DNA of 64,000 bases. Origin: Lasiosphaeria ovina (taxonomy: Eukaryota > Ascomycota > Sordariomycetes > Sordariales > Lasiosphaeriaceae). The position numbers and the translations under genes were made by a program. The notes under the pieces were generated by a model, which saw only the letters and a program-made list of their open reading frames with translations, ran no database searches and was not told where the DNA came from. Below are positions 22,826 through 36,379 of this stretch, piece after piece (the stretch's first letter is position 1; each line of letters starts with the position of its first letter). The stretch lies in contig JAULSN010000001.1 in NCBI GenBank assembly GCA_033439765.1, forward strand, positions 6,448,001 to 6,512,000, in the 5' to 3' direction.

Positions 22826-23527
22826 GAGTGCGAAGATCTGTGCCAAAGAACGAGAATCGGGAGGTCCGGGAAGGGAGGTCTGGTGATGTGAGGCGTGCAT
22901 GATGGAGTGACGTTTTCTAATGGCTGGCTATATTTGTGGTTGGGAATTAAACGTCGGTTGCGTAAAGAGGGGAGGGACTCGGGTTCCACTTAAGCCTAGA
23001 GAGGATGGGCGTTGGGCTGTTTGCTTTGTCAATCTTCCTACAGGAGTCTCAGTTATGGGCCAACAAGTCTTGCTTTGTTAGTATACCGTTGGGTGCGGTG
23101 GGTATCGAGGCTTTTAGCAGAAATATCTTATTGTTCGGTACTCAGAGTCTTAAGATTCGATTTCACCAGTGTACCATTTTTGGCCATTTCTGCCAACAGA
23201 TGTGTGGTTTGGCTCAAGGAGAGGCCGAAGAGGAGATTCCCGATCCGGCACCATATTCCCCTCAAGATAAAGCTAGACTGAATGAACACTTCGCGAAGAC
23301 ACATGTGGAACAGCTGAAGAAGGTATAGTCATTGAAAGACTAGATGACGTGCAAAGGTATCCGCATTAGTACGAGGTTGTAGAAGCACCAGAGCCTGGCT
23401 AACAACTAATGAATACCTGGGCTGAAATCCGTGTTTTCTAGGCCCCCCTTTTCACCCGAACCACCTGGCCCAGCTGTGCCCATGTAACGCCGTAAAAATG
23501 CCCCAAACCAAACTGCGCATTGTCATC
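22826..23527. other. Convergent 3' region between ISWI and eIF3i
   Basis: Non-coding as far as I can judge. A 107-codon plus-strand ATG frame (23,005-23,328) shows no family resemblance. Confidence 0.55.
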
Positions 23528-24764
23528 TCAAGCTAATCTGTTTTGCCGTTCCCGCTCCACCTCGTACATGAAGTCAAAGTAACCCTTGTCGAACTGATGG
23601 ACGCGAACGTATCCGTCCTCACCACCACTCGCGTAGCCCTTGCCGGTGGGGTCGGCTGCCACCGTGTTCAGGGGGCCGAAGTGACCGCGGACACGGCCAA
23701 TCTCGTCCTCGAAGATCTTGTGATAAAAGCGGGCCTCGAATTTGCCCTGTCTCGCCGATGTGCGTGTCACGTCCATGGCGGCTTGGCCACCGCCCAGAAC
23801 GACGAAGTCCTTCTTGGTTGTGATGGTGGCGCTATTGAGAGGGGTGTCTGCAATGTAAGTCTTGAGAACTTCCAGTTCACTTGCTGTGATAAGCTATTCA
23901 AGGGGAAAAAAGTCAGCGACCGTCGTTCAGCCAGCGTCCTCACTCTGCCGCCTCAGAAGGTCGTGTAGCTAGGTTCACTCCGCCTCGGTAGGGACAGCCA
24001 TTACCTTTGAAGTCTTGTCCTTTGATGCGGTAATGAAATATGTCCGGTCGGGCGACCATTGGAGATCGGTGATGGCCATATTGAGCTCGTGGATGGGAAT
24101 GTTGTAGATGAGGTCGCCCGTCTTGCCGTCGTATTGCGATACGGAGCCGTCCTCGTGGCCGGCGATGATGTACTTGCTGAGGTAGCTCCACCCGGCTACA
24201 GTGGCCTTGCTCTCGTCGCAAACGATGGTGAGCTCCTTCTCGTCGGTTTGCTCGGCATCGACGTCGACCTTGATATCCAGCACGACAATAGTGCCCAGGT
24301 GCCCCATACGCTTCTCCGTAACGCCCAGCAGCTTAGTGCCATCCTCGTTGAACTCGACGCGCTTGACGGCTGTCGGAAACTCCCATGTCTTTAGGCATTT
24401 GCCCGACTTGATGTCCCAGAGTCGAATGGTGTTGTCGGCTGAGCCGGAGGCGATGATGGTCGACGTAGGATCAACATCGACGGTCCAGATAGCGCCCACA
24501 TGGCCGTGGTATGTGCCTAGCCGCTCGCCGTTGTGGGCAAACCAAACGCAGATTTGCTGATCCTTGGATACCGAGAAGATCAAGTCGCCGTCGCGGTTAT
24601 ATCTGAAAGCAGGGCAAAAAAGCACTATTAGACGGAGGTGGTCCCATTTTAAAGATTCAAATGCTGCAGAAGCACGTTCCAGGCCAAGCACGAATACAAA
24701 GGAAGAAAACTGACTTGATTTGTGTAAGGGCTCTCTCGTGGCCCGACAGCAGAATGGGCCTCAT
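23528..24764 (-). CDS. TIF34: Eukaryotic translation initiation factor 3 subunit I (eIF3i/Tif34), WD40 protein
   Basis: Beta-propeller subunit of eIF3, the cytosolic scaffold that assembles the 43S pre-initiation complex; it pairs with eIF3b and eIF3g. Exons 24715-24764, 24005-24602 and 23528-23893 give 337 aa, the normal size of the family. It starts [19 protein letters not shown] and shows repeated WD motifs ([68 protein letters not shown]). It ends [19 protein letters not shown], as in fungal Tif34. The first coding exon is only 50 nt and its donor is GTCAGT. Downstream frames that continue past the second donor are intron read-through. It faces the C1-THF synthase gene across a divergent promoter. 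Confidence 0.95.
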
Positions 24765-25811
24765 ATTGGGCAACTAGTTAGATCGCAGATGCCGTCGACG
24801 TAGTTCCGGGAGGGGGAGGGGGATTCGAGGTTGCGAGGGGTGCGGACGTGCTGGATTTTTCAGTAGTCGTGTCTGCGACGTGATGGAGATGGATTTGTCC
24901 GCTAGGGAATTTTCCCGCAGATTGTGCGCTCGGCGCCGATAGGCCCCAAAAGCTAAGGTCAGGCGCGGGGCGAATGGCTTATGAACCCCTCCTTACTTTT
25001 CCGGGAAGGCTGCTTGAAAGCAAGGGGAGGGCCCCACATGTCTTTGTGACTCTTCAATAATTGGCTGATTCATTCAACCTCTTCTTCAAGCTTTTTGCTG
25101 CTTTCCCAGGTTTAACAGCCAGGACAACCGGAAGCGCAGGGCGGAGCCGACCAGGTTGGTTCGAGTCACCCTTTTATGTGTAAATCACCTTGGTCTCCCT
25201 TTTGCTTCCTATTGTGATATGTGCCCAGCAGATCGTAAACGAGGCGTTCAGTGCCTTTTGAACAAGCCTTTACTACCTACCTACATCTTGATACTTTGGT
25301 GCAGACCGCGGACGGGAAGGGAACGACTCTATCCCCAAAATTATGCCCCTGTGGGACATTGGCCAACATTATCACTCTGATCAAAGTTTCTAGCACTATC
25401 GGCAACTTCCAACTCGCAGAGCAACCCATGCCACGCGAATCTAAAAGATAGACGCGCGGTAGGACTCTGGCCAGTGGGATAGACGCCTTTTAACTTGTTT
25501 TGTCTGGTCATTTCTGCGTCGTGTCGCGGCCAATTGTGACTTGGACTTGTCTTCTCGGGTCTCTCTTTTACTCCCTTTTCCAACCTCGACCAGACAGAGA
25601 CAGCAATCAGTCGCTGCCGTCTGTACTCGTCGCTCGCATTCTTTACCTGTCAATCGCCCAAAACAGCCTGACTGGCTAATATCATTCTTTGACTTGTGTC
25701 CTTTTTGTCCATTCTTTTTGGATGCCATCGACGAGAAAATAGGACAGGGCAGCAAGCATAGGCGCAAACAGGGGCGTAAACAGGGGCGCAAAACACAGGA
25801 CGGCAGCACAC
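24765..25811. other. Divergent promoter region (eIF3i / C1-THF synthase)
   Basis: No gene supported. The right part is pyrimidine-rich and probably transcribed as the leader of the C1-THF synthase mRNA. Imperfect GGCGTAAACAGG-type direct repeats occur at about 25,760-25,793. Confidence 0.55.
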
Positions 25812-26462
25812 ATGTCGCTCTCAAATCTGGTCCGAAAGGCATCGAGGAGAGCACAAAAGCTTGCGCCTTGTTCCCAGTTGCAACGGCAGCTGCAAATACA
25901 AATACAGCAGGCCAGCAGCAGACTCGGCCCTTACTATTCGGGATGCAGAACCCTGTCGGGCCATTGCCATTGCCTCTACCATCTTCGTCGCGGCGCGACA
26001 TGGTTAGCTGGACACGAGTCACGACCAGACGTTGAGTCAACGTGGAGCACGCAATCTAGACTTGGACTTGAAGCAGAAGCAGAAGCAGGACCCAGAGCTC
26101 CTCAGTGTTCTACCTCAGCTAGCACACTACATTCCTCGTGCTCCTTGCGGTCATCAGCCCCGCGATCCACCGCCCCCCGCCTAGGCAGGAACCTAGCGTT
26201 AGTCAGAACGTTAACGTTAAGGGCTGCTCTCAACGCCAATCACGCCGGCAACCACCACCACTGCTGCACCAAAGCTGCCTCCTTATTTTTGCGCCCAGCA
26301 ACGTCAAAGTCCCCGGCCTCTGCTGGCTCCCACGTCCTCGGTTCTCGTTGTCGCTCTCTCTCTTACCCTGCCCGCGCGACCAGGAATTTTAGCAGCAGCA
26401 GCATCAGCAGCAGTCATTGCCCAGGAACTGCAGAAGTCCCACACGCCCTAGGAGTAGGAGCC
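25812..26462 (+). other. In-frame N-terminal extension of C1-THF synthase; candidate mitochondrial presequence
   Basis: From an ATG at 25812 the frame stays open for 217 codons and runs without interruption into the canonical start at 26463. The first 68 residues contain no Asp or Glu but about ten Arg/Lys (beginning MSLSNLVRKASRRAQKL), the composition of a mitochondrial matrix presequence. A second Arg/Ser-rich stretch (PARATRNFSSSS) lies nearer the canonical start. The upstream ATG has a weak context (C at -3), whereas the downstream one is GCCATGG, so leaky scanning could yield two forms. Out-of-frame ATGs (for example at 25943) lie between them. Translation of this segment is an inference. 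Confidence 0.5.
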
Positions 26463-29400
26463 ATGGCGGCCATCAAGATTGACGGAACGGCCATTGCCAA
26501 AAGGATTCGCGAGCGCCTGCGCAACGAAATCGCACAAAAGAAGCAGGCCAACCCCCGCTACCAGCCCTCTCTCAGGATTATCCAAAGTGCGTACGTCTTT
26601 TGCTAATTGCAGATATGGAGAGACAGGAGACAGACAGACAAACAGGTGTAACTGACTATTTTTTCTTTCACTGCTAGTTGGTGATCGATCCGATTCATGT
26701 AAGCCGTTGAGCCAGCTACCCCGCGCTACTCTTCCAAGAGCAGTCTTTGGCTGACAACAATACCCCGTAGCCACTTATGTGCGCATGAAGCTCAAGGCCG
26801 CCGAGGAGGTAAGTGCCTCTGAACCCCGGGCTCCTTCCTGGCCCACCGTCGGCGTCGGAGCTCGCTCGTACTGACTCCGATTCTTTCCGGCGCCCAGTGC
26901 GGAATTCACTGCGAGCTTGTCAGCTACCCCGAGACTGCCACCGAGGCGGAGCTGGTTGCTCGTGTGCACCAGCTAAACAACGACCCCGCAGTCCACGGAA
27001 TCCTGGTCCAGCTGCCACTCCCTAGCCACGTCTCCGAGTATGCCGTCACTTCAGTCGTAGCTAATGAGAAGGATGTCGACGGTTTCGGCACAGCCAACAT
27101 TGGCGAGCTCGCCAAGCGCGGCGGCCGCCCCTTCTTTATCCCATGCACCCCCAAGGGCGTCATGGTCCTCCTTGCCGAAGCCGGTGTCGACCTCGCCGGC
27201 AAGAACGCCGTTGTTGTCGGCCGCAGCGATATCGTTGGCAGCCCCGTCAGCTACCTCCTGAAGAACGCCGACGCCACAGTGACGGTCTGTCACTCCAAGA
27301 CCGTGGATCTCGAACACCACCTCAAAAATGCCGACGTGCTCGTCGTTGCCATTGGCCGGCCTGAGTTCATCCGTGGCGAGTCGCTCAAGAAGGGCGTCGT
27401 CATCATCGACGTGGGCACAAACTATCTGCCCGACGCTACTAAGAAGTCGGGCCAGCGCCTGGTTGGAGACGTGGATTTTGAGTCAGCCTCGCAGGTCGCC
27501 TCCTTCATCACCCCTGTCCCGGGCGGCGTAGGCCCTATGACGGTTGCCATGCTTCTGCAGAACGTGTTTGATGCTGCCACGCGGTCGTTTGAGGCCGAGA
27601 GGCACCAACACATAGCCCCCCTGTCTCTGGCCATATTAGATCCCGTTCCCTCCGATATTGCTATCTCCAGGGCCCAGGTCCCCAAGCATATCTCTCAAAT
27701 CGCCGCTGAGATTGGCATCACGCCCTCGGAACTGGAGCCGTATGGCGCATACAAGGCCAAAGTTGACTTGAGCATCCTCAAACGCTTGAGCCACCGCCGT
27801 GACGGCCGCTATGTCGTCGTGACTGGCATCACCCCGACCCCCTTGGGTGAGGGCAAGTCGACTACCACGATGGGTCTCGCCCAGGCATTGGGGGCTCATC
27901 TTGACCGCCTCACATTTGCCAACGTCCGGCAGCCCAGTCAAGGGCCCACTTTCGGCATCAAAGGTGGCGCTGCCGGTGGTGGCTACAGCCAGGTCATCCC
28001 TATGGATGAGTTCAACCTCCATCTAACAGGAGACATCCATGCCATCACGGCTGCCAATAACCTACTCGCTGCTGCTATTGATACCCGTATGTTCCACGAG
28101 AACACCCAGAAGGATGCCGCCCTCTACAGACGCCTGGTCCCGGTCAAGAACGGGAAGAAGGAATTCACGCCCGCCATGTTGCGCCGGCTGAAGAAGCTTG
28201 GGATTGATAAGACAAACCCCAATGAGCTCACCGAGGACGAGATCAGCCGCTTCGCCCGGCTTGATATGGACCCTGAAACCATTACATGGAAACGTGTGCT
28301 GGACGTGAACGATCGGCATTTGCGTGGCATCGTTGTCGGAAACGCCACTACGGAGAAGGGACACAGCCGCGAGACCGGTTTTGATATTTCGGTGGCTAGC
28401 GAGTGCATGGCTATCCTGGCGCTCAGCACGAGCTTGGCAGACATGCGGGACCGCCTTGGGAGGATGGTAGTTGCCAGCTCCAAGGCTGGCGACCCCATAA
28501 CCTGCGACGACATTGGTGCTGGTGGCGCCTTGACCGCTCTAATGAGAGATGCCAGCAAGCCCAATCTGATGCAGAGCTTGGAGGGCACTCCTGTCTTTGT
28601 CCATGCGGGGCCGTTTGCAAACATCAGCATCGGGAACAGCTCCATCCTTGCCGATAAGATGGCGCTCAAGCTTGCCGGTACAGAGTTGGATGAGGACTAC
28701 GCAACCAAGGCTGGCTTCGTCGTGACCGAGGCTGGCTTCGATTTTACCATGGGCGGCGAGCGGTTCTTCAACATCAAGTGCCGCACATCAGGCCTCATCC
28801 CTGACGTCGTTGTGGTTGTGGCGACGGTTCGCGCTCTAAAGGTTCACGGCGACGGCCCGCCCATCTCGCCCGGTGCGGCTCTTGATCCAGTCTACAAGCA
28901 GGAAAATGTCGAGATATTGCGCAAGGGCTGTGTCAACCTAGCCAAGCACGTTGCCAACGCACGGTCATATGGCGTCCCCGTCGTTGTTGCCATCAATAAA
29001 TTCTTGACAGACACGCCTGCTGAAATCGAGGTTATCCGCGAGGAGGCCATCAAGGCCGGCGCCGAAGATGCCATCTTGGCCAACCACTGGGCCGAGGGCG
29101 GCAGGGGTGCCGTTGACTTGGCCAAGGGTGTCGTGGCGGCGGCCGATAAGCCTAAGGATTTCAAGTTTCTCTACAGCCTCGATGGTACGGTGCAGGAGCG
29201 CATCGAGAAGATCGCTCGCGACATGTACGGTGCTGCCGAGGTCGAGTTCAGCGAACTCGCGCAGAAAAAGGTCGATACATACACGCGCCAGGGCTTTGGG
29301 AACCTGCCAATCTGTATCGCCAAGACGCAGTACTCGCTAAGCCACGACCCAAACCTCAAGGGCGCCCCTACTGGCTTTACTGTTCCTATCAGAGACGTGC

Positions 29401-29534
29401 GGATGGCAGCAGGCGCAGGCTATCTCTATGCCCTGGCGGCAGATATTCAGACGATTCCAGGTCTTCCCACTGCCCCTGGTTACTTGAACGTAGATGTCGA
29501 TGTTGAGACGGGAGAAATAGAGGGCTTATTTTAG
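26463..29534 (+). CDS. ADE3: C1-tetrahydrofolate synthase (trifunctional: dehydrogenase/cyclohydrolase/formate-THF ligase)
   Basis: Interconverts the one-carbon units of tetrahydrofolate: 5,10-methylene-THF dehydrogenase, 5,10-methenyl-THF cyclohydrolase and ATP-dependent 10-formyl-THF synthetase, feeding purine, Met and dTMP synthesis. Exons 26463-26586, 26678-26698 (21 nt), 26771-26808 (38 nt) and 26898-29534 give 939 aa, the family's usual size. The dehydrogenase/cyclohydrolase part (to about residue 300) has the catalytic-Lys segment STYVRMKLKAA assembled across the micro-exons, GILVQLPLP and VPGGVGPMTVAMLL. The synthetase part has TPLGEGKSTTTMGLAQAL (ATP site), PSQGPTFGIKGGAAGGGYSQ and the C-terminal MAAGAGYLYALAADIQTIPGLP. 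The ATG chosen sits in an excellent context (GCCATGG) and matches the start of cytosolic homologues. See the separate entry for the upstream extension that may make a mitochondrial form. Confidence 0.93.
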
Positions 29535-32500
29535 ACTCGGAATTGGTTTAGGGAGTGTCCTTCTGCTAGTCTCTCTTCCCACCGCTGTCTCTCGCATGGC
29601 ATATTCCTCCTTAGCCCAGAGGAAAACTTTGTTTTTATACGCCCTTTTTCATCATCTTGGCATTATCATCAGGAGCGGGAGCGGCATTGCATTTATGATC
29701 AACTCAAAAGTGCGGAAATGGCAAAGAAGGGGCAGGTTTCGGGATTCCATGTTTTAACACATGGCGCTAGCATACAGGATAGAAACCACCTCAGTTATTA
29801 GATCACGGAAATAGATTCCAGCCATGAGCCATGTATGTGGCAGGAAGCCAAATAGATATTTAAGGCAACCAATGGTCCATTCACATCAGCATCTCGACCG
29901 TCATCATACAGTCTTGTTTCTATGCTCTAAGGCATTCGATTGCCCCTTGACTCGTAATAGTAGCGGCGATTATTCTTCTACGACGTTTTGTATTGGTGAG
30001 ACAACAAGCAATAAAGGCCGATTTATCAACTAGCTTTAATAGGTGCTGTGGCATGCCGGGAGGTAAGAAAACTCATATAAATTTCAAGTTACCAGCAACC
30101 TCCTATTGGCACCCAAAAGACGGATTTACGGCAAACTCAGTCTTGCAAATGGCACCCATATGTACGCGTTGACTTGGTTTAGACCACCATGTTAAGTCCG
30201 AGTAGAATTAGATAACAGTTTGATCGATATTACCCTATGTGGTAGTCTCGTGGGTCAATCCGAACAGGCGACCTTCCCCTTGCCGTTTTTGTTTTGTTTT
30301 CCCCTGAGGGGATCTCGTTGAAGACCAAATAGCTGAGCATAGTGTCTGCACACTATCTTGTAGATTATCGTGCTGTACCTGTACCCCGGTTGACTTCGCT
30401 TCTCTTGAAACTGCTCACGCCTCGTCCCATTGTCATCGGTTATTTGTAATGCATTCGTTCTCTTGAGCCTTTCCGCAACTTGGTCGGGCTCTGAAAGAGA
30501 TTTCAGAGAAGAAATTACAAATTGAAGGTAACAAGACAGGTAAATTCCAGTTTATGGCCGTGAATGTCTCCCTCAAGCGATTCGACTGGGGCTTGGGGGC
30601 ACCTTTGGTGATCGTCCTCGTTTCTTTTCCTCTCTTTAATTTTCGTCCCCCCGTTGTCTTTCAATTATTTTCACTTTAAATAACCCTCAGCTAGGCCATG
30701 CTGGGAAAGGGGGCAGGTAGTCCCGGCGAGACGAGAAATGAAACCATCATGACACAGAGGTCGTATTGTTGCCGTGTAATGACCGCTGTCGGTCATCCTT
30801 CTCGACGACAACAACTGAGTGAGTGGGCCCATTTTCTTTCCAGTCTCGGTTTGCTTGTTTGTATGTATGTACGTGAAAGAGGTGTTTGTGTAGACATGTT
30901 TAGGGTAGGCGTGTGTATGTAATCTAGATGTGTGTATGTATGCGTGCGGTGTCTGAATTTCGATATACGGCACGGGGCAGGCTTTGCTACAAGGCAGACT
31001 TTGCCACAGGGTTGCAGATACCACACCCCATGCATTACCAACGGTCGTGTCAAACCACCGGCATCCAGACCGGGTAACTAACCACCGGATTGAGCACACT
31101 TTCAGGCGCGTCCCAGTCCATGTCTAGAGTATATCAAATACCTATATTTGACACATTCAGAAGCCATCAAAGCCGCCCAGCGCTTAGTTCCACGGGAGCT
31201 AGCCACTTAACGGCCGCTGTCGACCCCTGACAGATTTGTTATTCTCACCGCGAGGTCTAATCAGATGGTGAGGCACACACCCCCGGACGAGACCCAAGGG
31301 CGGCCCAGTGACTTTGCCACAAGGCAACTTATTTTGTGCCGTTGATAAGGCCAGCCGACCCGCAGATCATGCAACGCCATTATTCGTTGCAATATCAAAA
31401 GTGAAGTCCCGTGGGCCTCGCTCATTTCGCCACAACCCCCAATGCCGAGCTCGGTCAAGGGGGGAGCTGGCCGAGAGAACGGAGAATATGTACTGAAAGG
31501 GGGGCGGAATCAGCCGACAAGACATCTAGTGAGCCCTCGCTGGAAATTCTGGGGTCGATGAAGGAGGGCATGGAAAAGGGGGAGTAACATGAAAGGGGAT
31601 GGTGGGCACCGCATTCTCATCGGGAATAGCTATAGCGGACCGAGGGTCTAGGAGGGGAGAGCCGCCCAGAGCTCAAGTTGGGGGTCGGTCGGGAAGGTCA
31701 CAGCTTCAAAATCTCCAACCCAATCTCATAAACAAGGTGTATTAATGTTCCGATGGTTCGGTTTCGAGATATGCCGGATAGATTCTACCGCGGGGAGGGG
31801 AACGGGGTCTTCTGGATCGCAATCATGGTGACTGGTTAACTCAGAGGAATCGGAAATGATTGTACCAAAGAGATTGCCGTACCAGTACCACTCCCTCCGC
31901 ATTCATCAACACGGAAGCTCTGCCGCGATGGTTTTCTCCACTGCCGTCTCACGCTTCCCAACTAGGTCGAGCTAGAGCTACCTCTCCTCCCCCTTACCTA
32001 CAAGATATTCTTTACTTAGTAACCCTCCAGCCAGGGAGAGAGCTGAGCTACGAGGCAGAAGGGGACATATAGGGAAAAGTCTACGGCCCCGCGGCAGCCA
32101 TCCCTGGGCAATGGTTAAACTGAGAAAGGGTTCGGTAGACGGAAACCCGTCGGCCTTGGCCCCCGCGACTTCTGCAGAGTAACCTGGGGTCTGTTTGGAA
32201 TATCAGGGGCAAAAGTCTGGAGTAGAGAGATAAAGGTAATTAAAAGAGGGGGCGGAGAGCGTCCAACTTCGTGGGGAGAAGAGAAGCCTGTCTGGGACGG
32301 CTTCACCTGGGGCGTTGATGTGCCTGCATGGGCCGAGTTTGCGCAACGGCAACAACAACCGAGAAATAGAAAAATGGGGGAGCTGAGCTATGGGACGGGC
32401 CAGCTAGCGATCATGCTTCATGTAAGGTACCGTCAGCCACCAGAATGCCGCCGGAGTGATGGCGATAGAGGGAAAGCTAGACTCATGGACCTGTCCACCA

Positions 32501-35500
32501 TTCACCATCCGCTCTTTTCCAGCTCTCTTTCGTTACGTCTTTTTTTTAGACATTCTCTGGGGGGGTTGACGCTCAATCCAAGCTAGCCGGAGACTGTAAC
32601 CGTGCTAGGAGCGAATGCAAAACGGCTGGAGGGCGGGCAAAGAGAGTGAGGCTGAAGGTTGCTGGCCAGCAGCCCAGCCCAGCCCAGGATCACCAAAACA
32701 CGCCGCTTGGCGTCAGGCCGGTGAATCCGTCGAGCAGATTCTGACATGCAGGTTTGAGGAACCCCCCTTTCTCGCTTTGCTCGCTTATGTCCGAGCTGGC
32801 TCTCTGTAGATCATGTCAAACATGGTAGCAAGATGACGACCAGAGCAAAAAGCAAAGACGGGGAACGGAACAGAAGATTACGGGGAAAATAAAAAAGAAT
32901 TTACTTCACACATGTCAGCCCGCTCGGGCTGAAGTGCATGGGATGAGTAAGGCCACCAACTAGGAGTGCCATGAGAGCGAGGTGTGCGTTGCCCCCCCTT
33001 TGGACCTCAGCCCTGAGATGTAAGAAGGCCGGGTACATTTGCCCTGACAGAATTATCGTCGGCTCCGATGCTCTTATTGTGATCGACTTGATGAACAGAG
33101 TGGAATCTTTACCAACAATGGAGTCGTGGCTCGAGGTATGTGACGATACTCTCTACTTGTATGTGTTGCACAATGCATGTATGTGGGCACGGTTGTAAAG
33201 GGAAGGTACTTGTACTTTAGTTGGCAGTGTGGCCTCTTCTATCGGTAGGTAGCGAAAGAAAATCAGAGTAAAGCGTCATGGTTTTTGGGTTCCTGGGAGA
33301 TCCAGCGCGTGCCTTACAGCTCGGACTCGGAGACGCTGCCTTGGGCAGGAACGAAAAAGAAAGCAGATGTATGGACGGAAAGGGGATAATTGTCCATTGT
33401 GTGGTATGTACAGTGTGTGCAGTGTGTACGGTTGGCTGACAGCCATGGGTCATGGATTTCAATCGAGATCGCAGCGATAGGAGGCCGAAGAGAAGGGCAG
33501 CTATTCGTCGCGGCCTACGAGGACATACATGGTGGCGCTGAGCTGAGGCGGCATGAGTTCGAAAATGTCTGGCTCTGGCTCCGATGGTGGTGGATGTGGA
33601 TTGTGGAGGAAATGGTGGAAGAGGGATGGAGGAGACCATGGTGGGGGGGTGTGGCACTCCGCAACGATTTTCCATGCTGCCCGCTCGACTGCTCTTGGCG
33701 CCAACTACACTGCACTGCAGCACCACTCGACACTTACCGCACTCACCGGTCGGGCTCACTCTATCTATTCTTAAGAGACTGGGCAACGAACCTGAATAGA
33801 AGGTTAGGCAGTGGCTGTGCAAACGGCTTTCCAGTCTAATGGCGCCCGCCCTCTGCTCTATGCCCTTTGCACTAACAGCATGGAAGCTGATGCTGCACGC
33901 TCAACTCTTCGGACCGTTTCGACATGAAAAAAGGCCCTTACACCGGCGGACTGCTCATGTGCTGCCAGTCGGATAATAATGATGGTAATAAGCCAAGGCA
34001 TGGAGGACTCGGCAGCATTTGGTGTGTGATGGGGTTGTCCGCGTTAGGACCTTCCTAGAGAGTCCAGAATGGGCAGAATGGATGGACTGCGCGGCTCGTC
34101 TCTCGGTTCCCAAATGCTTAGGGGGGGACAAACCTCCATACGACATACAGAGAAGGCTGGCTGTGCTACCGTCCGCGCCCCAGCTGGCGAGCGGGAGACT
34201 TCTTCCACAACCTAAGCAGTCCTTCTAGTCGGGAACAGGTGGCTGCGCCAGTAGTGGCCAGTAACACCACAAGCAACAGCACGTCCTGCACGGGACGTCC
34301 CGCAGCCCCAGGACACATGGGCGACAAGCCGCATCCGACAATCGACTGCCGCCAGAATTCGGCTGCCTAGCGCTGAAGCCCAGAATACATGCTGTACCTA
34401 TCCATCCAGGTTGCATAAAGCTGACTGACATCCGTAGAGCTGGAGAGCCGGTCACCCAAAAAAGAAAAAAAATCACGGAGGAAAGCAACCGCGGCCATAG
34501 AGACGTTGTAACTCTCACGGCAATAATGACGATGGCTGTGACAGAAACGACAAAAAATAGGAACGAGAGAGGAAAAAGGACACGGCGTCAGCTCCGCCAG
34601 CGTCAGTGGCTGGTTGGTGTCATTGTTTCTCCCAAAAACGAACAAGAACAACAAGAATATCCACCTACCTTCAAAGTCGTATCATGGTTATTATACATTG
34701 CTACTGTGTAAACCAAGCGATACGAGACTTGGGATAAGGCGATGGCACCCTACACATTCCATAGATAGTACGGATCCGGAAAATGTGTCACCTATTTCCA
34801 GGTCGGCCCCAAAACAGTGGTGAAAGCGCGGAGCGCCAAAACGGGAAGACTCTACTTGCTGCGCTGACGACGACGGTAGTAAACATCAGTGAAAAAAGGC
34901 GAAGAAAAAAAAGGCACATGAAATGGGGTCAGGGACAGGCCTGTTGAGTGGTACCAAGGGGAGATGCAAGGCGGCCAAGATGTGAGCTACAGCGAAACGA
35001 AGCAAGGGACAAATGCCATCGCAGGAGGCGACGGGATCGTCATGTATCTCTCAGGCCCCGAGTGAGCGCAAGAGAGAACATGTCCATCAAAATTGTTTTC
35101 GTGACGTGTTGCGCTTCGATGCCAAGACTGGAATCGCGGACATGGCCGGCCTAAGCACGGAGAAGCAAGGTATGAGGAGAAAGCGGTGGTGAAGAAGAGA
35201 TAGAGTAGCCGGCCGGCCGGCTGGCTGGTGAGTGAGTTGCTTGCCTGCAGTTTCCTGCGGGTGCGTGTGACGGGACCGATGGGACTTGGAACAAGCTCCC
35301 GGTAAGGTTCCTGGCCATGATCGGGAGAAAAAAATTGGAGAAAGCTCGATGGGCTGGTTGTACGGAATGTTCAACTGCCCCAGCTGCCCGCCAATTGCCC
35401 GTTCGGAGCCGTCCACACCGCACCCGACTTGCACTGCACTGACCCAAAACTGCCGCTCGCCCATTAGCGGGCCCGCGGCTGTGGAATTCTGGGGTGGCCA

Positions 35501-36379
35501 TCGGGCCCATCCAGTCTCCGTCCACGGAGATCACAACTTGCAGTTCCGTGCGTGTCTCAAACGTAACACTATTTCTAAGAGTTCTTCATCGACCTGCGCG
35601 TGGAAATGGAACACCGGCATTCATCTACGTATCAAATATCTGACCTGCTACATCCGTACCTGGTTGGACGATTAGCAAGATCACAGCGCAAGTGTTAGTT
35701 ATCGTCCAAGCCTGAGCCCGCGACCGGGCAGCGATGGGCGATGGGCGCGTTTGATGCGAACAACGAACGGTTTTATCCGCATCTGGAGATAAAGACGTGG
35801 GTGCAGTGGGGTTTATCGTTGCCAACCCCATTGTGTGCACTATAAATAAACTTAAGCGCCGGGGTGGATGCGTGGAATTTGCTGGCGACCAGGTTTACTG
35901 CACAATATTGTAGTGTGCATTAGTGCAGATTCAAGGACCGCAAGCTGGCCTGTGCGGAGGGGAACGACCGCCGCCTTGTCCGCCGTAGCCTGTCTCCAAC
36001 CCGTGCTAGGTGCCAGGACCCATGGATCGGAACCTGGTAGCTTTCCGTTGGTGACGAAGGCTGCACGATAATATAACAGACGTCACGACACTGGACGTGT
36101 GTTAAAGTACTTGCCTCATGATCCCAAAGCGTTTCAGCCCTGCTCCGCAGAGTTTCTGAGACAACTAAGGTAAGCTCTGCTGTGCCCGTTACCTAAATCA
36201 AACGCCAATTGAGCAACTCAGATCCAAGTAGCAAAGCACCAAGGTTGATAAAGAAATAAACAGGTCGTGCTTTCCCACTCTTCCCTTTTGCCCAGGTACG
36301 TACGGATAACGCTAAGCCAACAGAGCCAAGTGCGTGGCTTCCCCAGGGTGCGGTTCCCGTAGTGGTCCCTGCTAGCAAG

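Noticed and set aside
23005..23328. 107-codon plus-strand ATG frame downstream of ISWI
   Set aside because: Lies in the convergent 3' region of two solid genes, with no domain or homologue I recognise.
25441..26040. 199-codon minus-strand frame overlapping the C1-THF synthase leader
   Set aside because: No ATG-based family match. It overlaps the pyrimidine-rich leader, and the composition is that of a complement of Ser/Arg-rich sequence.
33217..33822. 201-codon minus-strand frame in the gene desert
   Set aside because: No recognisable domain. Comparable frames exist in both orientations over the same bases, which argues against true coding.
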